A model generated the notes under the pieces. That model did no database searches. It was not told where the DNA came from and saw only the letters and a list, made by a program, of their open reading frames with translations. This document shows positions 24,145-34,105 of a stretch of DNA of 64,000 nt, piece by piece. The number at the start of each line of letters is the position of its first letter. Positions within the stretch are counted from its first letter, which is position 1. A program made the position numbers and the translations under genes. The stretch is from Rhabditoides inermis (taxonomy: Eukaryota > Nematoda > Chromadorea > Rhabditida > Rhabditidae), in assembly GCA_963966185.1 (NCBI GenBank), contig CAWZYM010000132.1, positions 1-64,000 on the forward strand. The letters run 5' to 3'.

Positions 24145-24579
24145 AGTTGCCTTGGTCCGAGAGTTAGGGATAAACGTAGGTATATATGCTGTTCTGATAT
24201 CCAGGAGCGAACATCGGATGAACTAGGGAGTGACAAGCGCGAGAGGGTAGTGAAAAACGGGTAAGTCACATCTCACCGCTTTTCTCGCGTGCACTCCTCA
24301 TCGTCCTACCTACAATCGTTGTTGTTTGCATAGTTATTGACGTGAAGTAAATCAGTCGCACTTTGCAGGTTTGTCATTGCTTCCCTCTCTCCCTTCCTCC
24401 CTTCCTTCACACCTCTCTTTTCACGGAGTGAGAGGGGTGTGAAGGATACGTGAACAGTGCGTGACTGTCATACGGTGGTCATGTGAGAAATCATGGAGAT
24501 TTTGATGAAGATGTGGAAATGTTGGGTTGAACCAGTTTTACGATAAATTATTAAAAAAAACACTACAATGTGTCGTAGT

Positions 24580-24792
24580 GCATAGTGTATAGTGAGCGTG
24601 CACTTTCGTGCGAAGAGTTTACTATTTTTTCTTTTCTTTTTTATCAATCCGTTTCGCTTGTTTGTTTCTTTGTTTGTTCGTATAGTTTGATATCTCATAA
24701 GTCAACATCGTGTCTCATTGCACTTGCACCTGTCCCGTTTCAGTAGCTAGAGCACGGTTGGTGTGGGATGCGCGTTGAGTGAAGTGAACAGG
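24580..24792 (+). promoter_or_regulatory. Conserved module upstream of PUS1, copy 1
   Basis: Two blocks, one around AGCGTGCACTTTCGTGCGAA and one around GGTTGGTGTGGGATGCGCGT, about 130 bp apart, recur in the same order and spacing at 39270-39485 upstream of CMC1. They lie 80-290 bp before the PUS1 ATG. Could be a shared promoter, an unannotated ncRNA or a dispersed repeat; the sequence alone does not decide. Confidence 0.45.
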
Positions 24793-24872
24793 ACTGAATG
24801 TTGAGACGCGCGCTGCAGAGATTTCTAGGTGAATCATTGGTCTATATTGAACATGTACGTGTTTGTTGAGGC

Positions 24873-27800
24873 ATGACCAAGCTGAACGAGTGTGCCGCGG
24901 CGGCGGCCGGGGAAGGCGAGGAGAAGCTCCACAAGGTCGTCTCCGGCCGCGTCGAGAAGAAGGAGGCCGGCGAGGGTGGTGAGTGCCATGTTTCCACTTC
25001 TTATTATCATCTTTATCAAATCTTTCATATATATTAGTGATCAGTCATCGATGGTCGATGTGTTCACCTTGTACATTGAGTTAGATAGACGAGGTATGTG
25101 GCTGGATCCAGCCTCTTACATTTAGGCACTGTGTACTTCATATCATAATTGTATTGTGGATGAACGATTGATTGACATTGAATTGTAGATGCTCCCTCCG
25201 CAGCTGCTCCGGCCGTCGAGGGCGAGAAGAAACCGCCGAGGATCAAGTACTTCAGGTATGGCGCTCGCTTATTATTGTTTGATTTGGTTCAAGCCATTAC
25301 GTGATTATCTTGTAAAGTGGAGGTCAAACTCAATTTTCGGCAAAAGTACCTCAGAAAGATCTCAGAACGCCCCCACCGCCCCACCCTTAGAAAGATCATC
25401 GTCTTTTTTTAAATCATAAACCAGCTTTTTGATACATAATCAAGTTTGACCTCACTTTGAATCGTAACGTCAGGCTGAAACGTATTGATCACGTCAACTC
25501 GTCAACCTTTCTCCTTGCAGATACGCGATGCTCGTCGGCTATCAGGGCAAGAACTACTTCGGCATGCAGGTGTGTCATAAGAATGTTATTTTGACTATAT
25601 AAATGTGATTATATAGTTGTGTGTACCGTTCCACTCTCGTCTCACAGTATCGGCTACAAGACCGGGGTGACGTAGCTCATCCAACATTCGTCCGTTATAG
25701 ATCCAGAAGGACCACCCGACGATCGAGTCGCACCTCCTCGACGCCCTCCACAAGTGCGGATTTATCACCGGTTAGCATTTTTACATTGTGTGTCAGTTCT
25801 ACGTTTCATACTGTACATAAATGTGAATAGACATAGTAGCTGCAACTGCAGTTCACGTGGTAGAGCAAGACATCGCCATTTCAAAAATACCTACGATCTA
25901 CGATGTAGTATTTCAGACGAGAACAAGACGAACCCGTACTCGTTCTTCTTCCAGCGCGCCGCCAGAACCGACAAGGCTGTGTCCGCTGTCAGACAGGTGC
26001 GTATGCTTATTGTGTTCATGTTTTTTTTAATATAATAGGCTCGCACTTAGCTCAGGATTTTTCGTTGAAAACATTATCGTGGATTTTGACACTACCGTAT
26101 TCTAAACGAAATGCACTGCATATTGTTTTTGCCGTTCATGTTTCTACTTAACAGATACTCTCTCATGACCACGTGGCGTAGTGGTAACGCTCTCGCTTAT
26201 TAAGCAAATGTCCGCGGGTTCGATCTTGGGTACCCACGCAATATTTTGTCGAATTGAAAACATCATCGAAGAGGTTCTCATCGTTGTCTAATCACCCTGA
26301 TGTCTCTCGTGAAAAGAGTAGAACTCATTTGCGGGCCCACTATATTAAGTTTTGTTTATAGTACTCGATGTCTATTATATGTGAATATGTGTTTTAGTGC
26401 TGTCCACTATTCCCGAGTGATATGCATAATCGATCTGTAATATGCTTTACGCGTGAAGCTTACATTTAGTTGGCGTAATCTCGTTTGCAAGTTTGTTGTG
26501 GAGAGTCGAGCGGAACAGGTGTTGATGACTCTCATTTCTTGTCCTTGCAGATCTGCTCGCTGCAGCTGCCGCGCAGCGACGACTACGCAGTGACGGGCGC
26601 GGCGGCGATGAACAACCATCTCCCAGAGGACATTCGAGTCTTCGGATTCCGCAGGGCCACCTCGTGAGTAGGGACAGTGTGAAACGGCTACGGCGGCTCG
26701 CGGGTATCCCATAGTCTGCAGATTGTCGATAACGATTCACCTATATATGTAGAGTTCATGGTTCGTGCAGGTATAATTCGAGAGATTGAGGGGTAATTTA
26801 AATACATTGCGTGTTTCCTGATTGAACTGATTGCCTAGAGAAACAGGCAGCATGTGATGTAATATTGAAAAATGGAAAAAAGATGTGAATGACTGCATAT
26901 TGAAATGACCTTGTCGATGAAATGGTTGCAGCAACTTCCACTGTCAGAAGGCGTGCGACGCGCGCACCTACAGCTACACCCTCCCAACCTACGCGTTCGC
27001 CAAGCCCAACGAGGTCAGTGCCTAGCAGTCCAACCACATATACAACTCCAACCACAACCACACAACCACAACCACAACCACAACTCCAACCACAACCACA
27101 TACAACAATTCAACTTTTATCCGGAATCGCATAGTGTGATCGTAATTCAAAACATCAATCATTCACAGAGTAGCGCCGGGAAGCAAGGTGGGAGTAAGTT
27201 TGTAGTGTGAATTGTCTTTTATAGCAGACACATCAGATTATTCGCTATCGTAAACATGACATGACGAGATGACGACACGTACAGATACAATACGAAATCA
27301 TTTGTAATGGTAGGATTTAGCAGATATTAGACAAATCAAGTCTCTTTCCGCAATCGAAAACATGATCATGACGACACGTACAATACGAATTCAAATCATC
27401 CATAATGGTAAGGTTTTACTTCTAGGGCTCTTGCTTTCATTTTGGTGAAGCCTGTTTAACATGATCATTATGTTCGGTTTCGTTTATTTACATCATGAAA
27501 CATAAACAATCATAAATAGAGGATGGGTTGCTAGCGGGTAGTTTCAATGACATTTGCCTACCCATTTCTTTTCAATTGCATCTAAATTAATAGAACAATC
27601 AACAATGAAAAATATTATCCAACTCGGTTTGTGTTTTTGTTCCAGGATCTAACAATACAATAGTAATGTTTTTGTTATAGGAATAATTAATGCAATTGTA
27701 CTGAATGTTGCATGGATAATTCCTGGAACAAGGGTATTTCTTTAATTCCATGGGTATAAATCATTGGGTAGCTGCAGAATCCACAAGATTCCAAATGTCG

Positions 27801-30800
27801 CTACAAATACCGAGACTATCCTTTTCCTTTTCTGAGGATTTTTTTCAATTGTATCGATCCACTTGCGATGGCGCGCGTGCAGTCGGTAGAATCGACTCCT
27901 TCTCATGTGAAACGCATGCGTCTCCTAAAATAATAAGGATACACCGTGAACCGTGCATGATTCATTTTTCTGATTCAATTTTTCTTTCTTCAAAATGTAG
28001 AATATACCGCAAAAATTATATTTCACTCACCGGATTGTCGCACACCGAATCCCACCAGACTAGGTAGTAATCTTCGAACAAGCACAATCCGATTAGCAGT
28101 ATCAACATCCAACTAAATGAATGCGTGATATGTCTATGCCTACATAAAGCACTAGAGCGAGCTCTGAAAACTCACAGGGTTCGGATCAAGAAAAGCACGA
28201 GATTGGCAATGCGGAGGAAGAACTCGGTAGCCAGTTGACTCGAAGATTCAGACGTTCGAATATACATAGTAACTACGTAAATACATTCAATCTATAGAAC
28301 ATAGACTAAATGAATGAAAATTTCACGGGAGGACGCTACTTTATTTTTCCCGCCAAGTCGGTATTTGAATGTTGAGGTCACGGGTCACGCTCGGTGACCG
28401 TTAATGGTCGTTGGAATTTGCAATGTGTAGTAGTTTATTACTATTGTACCTTATTAGTAATCGAGGCATTTTTCTTTTTCAGATTGTATGGTTTCAAAAC
28501 GTTGCCAAAATTGTTAAAAAAGTGTTCTGTCAAATCAAATCAAATGTTTATTCGGAATCGCAAACATGATTATGACAGAAATTCTAAATACAATTGTAAG
28601 GAACATACATCACCACATTTATCTATTAAAGGTATTTAACATTCAGATTAGGTAGCTGCAAAATCCACAGAATTAAAACTACCATGGCAATTCCATATCC
28701 TACAATTCTCCCGTAAAACGTGTTTTTATAAGTGTCGTTCCACTTTTCAAGACTCGTGAACAGTTGATAGAATCGACTCCTCCTCATGTGAAACGCATGT
28801 GTCTCCTAGAATAATTGGGATATTTCGTGAACCGTGTATGATTTAAAAGTTAGAATGTTTCACTTACCGGATTTTCAGAAACCGTTTCCCACCAATGTTC
28901 ATAGCGAGCTTCAAAATAGAAACATACACATGTCAGTATTCAGATCCATCTGAATAAATACGTGTCTCTATATATCTACATAAGGCGGACAGTGGAAACT
29001 CACTGGACTCGGATCAAGAAAAGTACGAGATTTGCACTGTCAATGAAGAAAGTAGCCAGTGAAGATTCAGACATTCTGAAAAAAACATTTATGAATGATA
29101 GTTAGTTAGTAGATCATTTTAATATGTGGTCGATAGAACATAAAAGTGATGAATGGCAGTTTCACTGAGAAGACGCTACTTTCTATTTTTCCCGCCAAAT
29201 TGGTGTTATTTGAATGTTGAGGTCACGCACACGTCTGCAACGCACATCTAATTGCGAAGAGGGAACTAAAGCAATCATCTCTTACGAGGAGTGTAGTAGG
29301 TGCCACACCCTCGGATTCGTACCAAATTCATAGGATATCTTAGTTAGGACCCTAGCCATCGATTTGTGGTGTCCGAATTTCCTAAACGAATAATACGTTT
29401 TCAGTACGAAAACGTACAGGGCTGGTTTTTCGCGTTCCTCTCACCCTACGCGGCGGTCAAAGACCGAGCTGTTGTGGCCTAGTGGCGAAAGCGTCTGCCT
29501 GCCAAGCTGACCCTCTCGAGTTCGATTCCGCGCACATTCTTTTTGTTTTATCAAAAGTTTATGGACTTGTACTTTCTGACTACCATATCATCATTTTCTC
29601 ATGGTCCATGAAACAGCTCTATCAAATAACTTTTTTTATGAGACAGTCTTGCCGATCTCTTTTCGATAGCGATGACAGCCTTCGAACGTCGTAATGATGT
29701 AGTGCCAATCACATCAGATGTATGTAACTCGCAACTGCGCCATCTGTCAGAGAAGACCTGAAAGTCGTCGAGCTACTTCGCGCTGGCTTATGTAATTTGA
29801 TTGTGGACGAATATTGATTGTATAGAGTTGAAGGTTGTAATGATGCGCACGGTAGATCATCTCTGGTCCTGACAGTCGCCTTTCTTGAAGAAGAGAGAAA
29901 CAATCGAGTCGGACATGCCCTTCGTCACTTCTTTTCTTTACCAACCAGTGATTGAACAGCGAGACGATCATCCGAATGTGTTGGCAAAACAAAAAGAATG
30001 TGCGCGGAATCGAACTCGAGAGGGTCAGCTTGGCAGGCAGACGCTTTCGCCACTAGGCCACAACAGCTCGGTCTTTGACCGTCGGGTAGGGCGAGAGGAA
30101 CGCGAAAAACCAGCCCTGTACGTTTTCGTACTGAAAACGTATTATTCGTTTAGGAAATTCGGACACCACAAATCGATGGCTAGGGTCCTAACTAAGATAT
30201 CCTATGAATTTGGTACGAATCCGAGGGTGTGACACCTACTACACTCCTCGTTAATAGGAATCAGTCGCAACTCAATCGCAACCACCGGGCTTTCAGCTGA
30301 CTACGTCGTCGTACCGTATCCGGCCGGAGGTGATCACAGAGATCAACGAGATACTATCCATCTACAAGAGCACGCACAACTTCTACAACTACACGAGCAG
30401 GAAGTGGGTTGTGTGCCGTTTTATGTGTGAATGATTGTGAAAACTTTTGTTAGAGACGAAGAGAGAGAGAGGGGGGGGACGTCGAGTTTGTCACACTCGT
30501 GGTGGGTCGGCTAGTTGGCTTTTGTGTGCTTGCTTGTGGTTTGCATTGGTGATTGGTGAATGTATTTGGAGCCAGTTTCAGTTGTATATATTTGATTGAA
30601 ATGTACTCAAGGAGATTGTTTGTGACTCTTGTAATGTACGCACTTCAAACAATCCAGAAATTGGTGGGCATTTTTTCGAGCGATATGTGTAGTTTTGGTA
30701 AGCGTATTCATGATGAGCCGATGAGCGGTTTTAGAATCTCAATATTTGGATAGTGAGGTTGCTATAATATAGTGAGATAACGAATAACGGAGATTGCTTC

Positions 30801-31978
30801 TTTTGCTATTTGTACTGCCATGTTGAAATTCATTTTTGTCTGATTCAAATGTAAGCATGTTTAGGTGAAGGGTGAAGGGACAAAGCTTCATCCTGCATCA
30901 AATGATTAAAAGAGGAAGATGATTGGTGAGTGGATGTTGGTTGCTTAATTTTCTGTCTAGTATGTATTGTGAATATTGATTTTTTGACTATATTTTGACT
31001 ATTGATTCATGTCTTTTTTATTACCAGTCGGAGTCGCGCCTATGGCGCTTCTCCTTCTGGTTATAGTTGGCGGGTCATACGAAACAGTGCAATCCCGACG
31101 CGTCTCACATGCTGGCGCCGGCTGGGGTATATATATATATATATTGCGCCGCCAAGTAGCGACTCTTACAGAAGGACATTGCTTTTTCTTTATAATAGCG
31201 TAGGTGTAATTAGAAAGGACGACCTCTCTTTTGGCTTAGAATATCACTCGCTAAAAAAATTTCAAGAAGCGATGTGATCATTGTTTGTCTGTTTGTCGAC
31301 ATTTTGGTTCCTTATATACTTATTTATTGATTGACGTGTGTTGCAGGCATGATGATCACTGTGGTGCGGGAGCTGAACCTGCGCTTGGCCATCCAGCGCT
31401 CGTTCGAGTCGCAGAGGGTGGGTACGGTAGCCGTGTAATGGGGTACTGTACTGACTCTGGGTGACGGTAGTTGTAGCATTGGAGGACTGTACTTGCTCTG
31501 GGTGAGTACAGTAGCTGTGTAATGAGGTACTGTACTGACTCTGTTTGAGTACGGTAGTTGTATCATTGGAGTATTGTACTGATTCTGGGTGAGTTGAGTA
31601 CGGTAGCCGTGTAATGGGGTACTGTACTGACTCTGGGTTAGTACGGTAGTTGTAGCATTGGAGGACTGTACTGACTCTGAGTGGGTACGGTAGCCGTAGC
31701 ATGGGGTACTGTGCTGACTCTGGGTAATACGGTAGCGGTAGCGGGTACTGTGATTGTTTGTAGTTCGTAGACAAGGCTTGTTGAGAGCTGGGTCGTGTAC
31801 GTATCACTGTTGGTAGTGGATCCTTTACTTGTGTTTGTGTATGAAGTGCTTGTGTATGAAATGTTGCTTGTGAGGATGGACATTGTTTCAGATAGACGTT
31901 CCTAAGGCGCCGGGTCTGGGTCTGCTGCTCGAGCGGCTGCTATCAGATAGTATGAGATTCTTACACTTGTTTACCTAA
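24873..31978 (+). CDS. PUS1: tRNA pseudouridine synthase, PUS1 family (an internal exon missing)
   Basis: Exons 24873-24978, 25189-25255, 25521-25569, 25701-25770, 25917-25996, 26551-26663, 26932-27013, 30297-30403, 31347-31417, 31892-31978. Family landmarks appear in order: YAMLVGYQGKNYFGMQ, the catalytic-Asp motif RAARTDKAVSAVRQ (Asp about 116), DIRVFGFRRAT, FHCQKACDARTYSYTLP, the 'HNFYNYT' motif, and C-terminal IDVPKAPGLGLLLERLL. These enzymes isomerise U to pseudouridine in tRNAs (and U2 snRNA/mRNA) in nucleus and mitochondria. Between 30403 and 31347 the segment normally holding the 'RYI.SFE ... GQSF..HQIRK' block is absent, and the last coding residues are atypical. Start Met follows a TTGAG acceptor. 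Intron 7 is 3.3 kb and hosts genes and repeats. PUS1 identity is secure; functionality is doubtful. Confidence 0.88.
26028..26347 (+). mobile_element. tRNA-bearing TIR element, copy 1
   Basis: Imperfect terminal inverted repeats TATAATAGGCTCGCACTTAG and (from the right) TATAGTGGGCCCGCAAATGA flank about 315 bp. In the centre, on the plus strand, lies a tRNA-like segment with A box GTGGCGTAGTGGTAACGC and B box GGTTCGATCTTGG but a poor anticodon stem. The second copy is at 36229-36544 in opposite orientation. Sits in PUS1 intron 5. Confidence 0.7.
27742..28267 (-). CDS. Small two-pass membrane protein, 118 aa, nested in PUS1 intron
   Basis: Three exons, 28267-28176, 28112-28031, 27924-27742 (TAA), with phases closing and normal GTGAG donors and TTTAG acceptors. 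Residues about 19-45 (FFLRIANLVLFLIRT into LWMLILLIGLCLF) are one long or two close hydrophobic stretches, followed by EDYYLVWWDSVCDNP, a basic middle (HMRRSRFYRLHARHRKW) and a C-terminal span (VSVFVATFGILWILQL). Family not recognised. It lies antisense to PUS1 in its 3.3-kb intron. A diverged tandem copy lies immediately upstream at 28640-29074. In that copy the initiator is ATG where this one has ACG; this copy uses an in-frame ATG four codons earlier. Confidence 0.6.
28640..29074 (-). pseudogene. Decayed tandem copy of the 118-aa membrane protein gene
   Basis: Same three-exon layout (29074-29004, 28950-28868, about 28809-28640) and clear protein similarity: exon 1 MSESSLATFF, exon 2 HWWETVSENP, exon 3 ETHAFHMRRSRFYQL and WILQLPN. 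Exon 2 has a TGA in the frame set by exon 1, and a one-base length difference puts the rest out of frame. Splice sites are kept. A recent pseudogene, unless an alternative acceptor rescues it. Confidence 0.6.
29284..30251. mobile_element. Large palindromic element with tRNA-Gly-like sequence in each arm
   Basis: Arms 29284-29551 and 29985-30251 are near-identical inverted copies starting ACGAGGAGTGTAGTAGGTG. Each arm contains a tRNA-like stretch (TGGCCTAGTGGCGAAAGCG A box, loop CTGCCAA with GCC, B-box-like GAGTTCGATTC) that cannot form a good acceptor stem. The 433-bp centre is unique and holds no gene. Ends immediately before PUS1 exon 8. Confidence 0.75.
31418..31765. repeat. 43-bp minisatellite in a PUS1 intron
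   Basis: Seven to eight diverged tandem units of about 43 bp, each with GTACGGTAG near the start and GTACTGTACTGACTCTG near the end, in two alternating subtypes. The array begins at the 5' splice site. Confidence 0.85.
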
Positions 31979-32370
31979 TTTTGGGTGTATATTATATAGT
32001 TTTTTTCATATGCATTTGTGGTGAAAACATGGGATAAAATGTAACAATAAATTTTGTTATTATTATGTTCTTTGATATAACATTGGTTCTTCATGGTTTG
32101 CCCTTGTTTCGCCTCATCCTTCTGTTCCCTTTCTGGACCCCATATGTCGGTCACTACTTTCTCTCTCCATTCTGCTCTTTTTTCTTCTCCCCAATTGTAT
32201 GTCAAAGTTAACTCCCTCCTTTCTGCTCTTTCTCTTTCTCTTCTCCCCACTTGTGTCCTTTCCGATCCTCCACTCGTTCGTTTCACAGTTTGGTGGCCCT
32301 AAAGAGGGCCGTTGGGTTGATGGGGGATGGTGAGAAGTTACTTCTCGTTGCTGTAGTCAGCGACATACAG

Positions 32371-33088
32371 CTACGACGGTGGCAGGACCGTATCGGCGGT
32401 GGCAGCAGCGACGGGGGCAGGTGCAGACTGGTCTGTCAGCGTGTCCCACAGTGCGACGGCGATCGACATGATGCAAAAGAATAGAGCTGCGAATGCAACT
32501 CCATCTCGGAAAAAGATGTTTCTAATTTTCATCTGTAGGATGAGGAAAGCGACGGCCAGACAGATGCCACTGTAATCGATTGATGAACTAACAGAATAGA
32601 AACTAATTGCACACCTCAACAATGCACAGACAATAAAAATCAATGCGATATACTTACCTGAGTGCCACGCTTTTCTGGAATCGCGTCTCTGAAAGCATAA
32701 CCATTCAATGAAATCATAACCATTTCGAATCAATCATTCAATCCCTCGGAATCAATACTCTGTCGACAACCATTAATTTACAGCCAAGTGATGCAGAAAA
32801 TTGCATTTCTTGATTATTCGATTGATAAAATGCATGGCTTTCTTGAATTACGGCGTGTAAAACAAAATCTACCTTTACGCAACCCCTTTTGACAATCGAT
32901 TATCAATCATTGTACTATCAATAACCAAACATTAATCGATACATCGCGATTATAGACCAATCGATCAATATCAAATCAATAAATAACCAATGAAAAACAC
33001 ATGATCAAACCCTCTTACGCATCGGGGAGATGTGCTGCACGATCGCGTTGAATAACGATTGCACACACGCGTTGAACACGACCTGCAT
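32371..33088 (-). CDS. Small two-pass membrane protein, 99 aa
   Basis: Exons 33088-33019, 32688-32658 (31 nt) and 32569-32371 (TAG) join in phase. Residues 1-33 are moderately amphipathic (MQVVFNACVQSLFNAIVQH). Two membrane spans follow, SGICLAVAFLILQM and GVAFAALFFCIMSIAVAL, then an Ala/Pro-rich tail. The start lies one base after a TTTATAG acceptor, consistent with trans-splicing. Convergent with PUS1, whose last exon ends about 390 bp away. Family not recognised. Confidence 0.6.
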
Positions 33089-34105
33089 TCTATAAATGTA
33101 TATTAATCAGTTGCAAATATGCTCCCGGTAGTAATACCCGAATGAGAAACAGGCGCATGAACCACATTGGTGGAATACTGTTTTATGAAAAAAAACACTA
33201 GAACAAGCTGAATATACAGGAATCTGTGAACAACACTCGAATGCGCAAAACGGTGGTTAAAACGATACGCGGGTGGCAGCGCGTCTTCCGGGCCAGCGTT
33301 ACGCGTCCAGGTCACTCCCCGCCAACCTCACTCTCGTTCTCTCACTTTCTCTTTCTCTAGCTCTCTCTATATTGCCTACAGCAATAAGGGATGTAGTATT
33401 CGATACCCTTTGATACAAAATGATACCGCAACAGAACTATGCTTCCACCAGGTGTTGCGCTGTTACGAAAAAAGGCAAGAATATTCTCTTTACCGAGAAA
33501 AAAAAGTCCTCTCTGTACCATTTTCCTCACTTGGAAGGCTTTTATGGGTCCAACTTCATAGTTCCTGTTGTCGACATGATCTTATGTGACAGAAAATGGT
33601 TAAAGAAGCTGTCACGGGGTATCTCTGCTGATCGTTTTCTGTTGTGTCGTCGTTTCGGGTGATTCTTGTGAAATACACGAAACCTAATACGAAAGCCTCC
33701 CGAAAGGAATTCGGTCAGTCTAGTACTCTGTGGTCTGTGGGCTTGAAATGATATCAATATGAATATGACATGTCGTTTTGACACATTTTACAAACGCGGT
33801 TCACCATTTCCAAATCTTCAAAATACACATTGATAGGTAAGGCATATTCTGTTGAATAAATTAATATTTTTGTTTGTCAAGCGGAGAGATGATTCAAGAT
33901 TCAAGTGACACACCGACTGAGCGATTATTCTTGAAATTAACTTCCATACAACAATGAGTAAACAGGTCGTCACATTGAACAACGATTTCGGATAGCTTCC
34001 GAGGGGTTCGCAGTAGATTTAGGGTGTTTAGTCCGAAACGGCGAAACGAAAAAGAAACTTCCGAGACAGATACCACAGCTAAAATGCCCTTTGAGTGTCG
34101 ATTTC
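33089..34105. other. Intergenic, no gene recognised
   Basis: A/T-rich with a short CT-rich stretch near 33335-33370. ORFs of 60-80 codons show no splice or protein signature. Confidence 0.4.

Noticed and set aside
23354..24263. An apparent gene whose frame becomes continuous when the foldback element is removed, including LHEFVCHPCAGDMSC.
   Set aside because: That peptide is the antisense translation of the conserved U6 snRNA 3' end, so the open frame is a coincidence of a U6-like sequence, not protein-coding evidence.
24873..24978. Possible bacterial contamination because of G/C-rich coding.
   Set aside because: All genes have multiple spliceosomal introns and eukaryotic families; high third-position G/C is shared by all host exons.
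29470..29540. Functional tRNA-Gly(GCC) and its inverted twin near 30000-30070.
   Set aside because: No acceptor stem and a degenerate B box; part of palindromic element arms.
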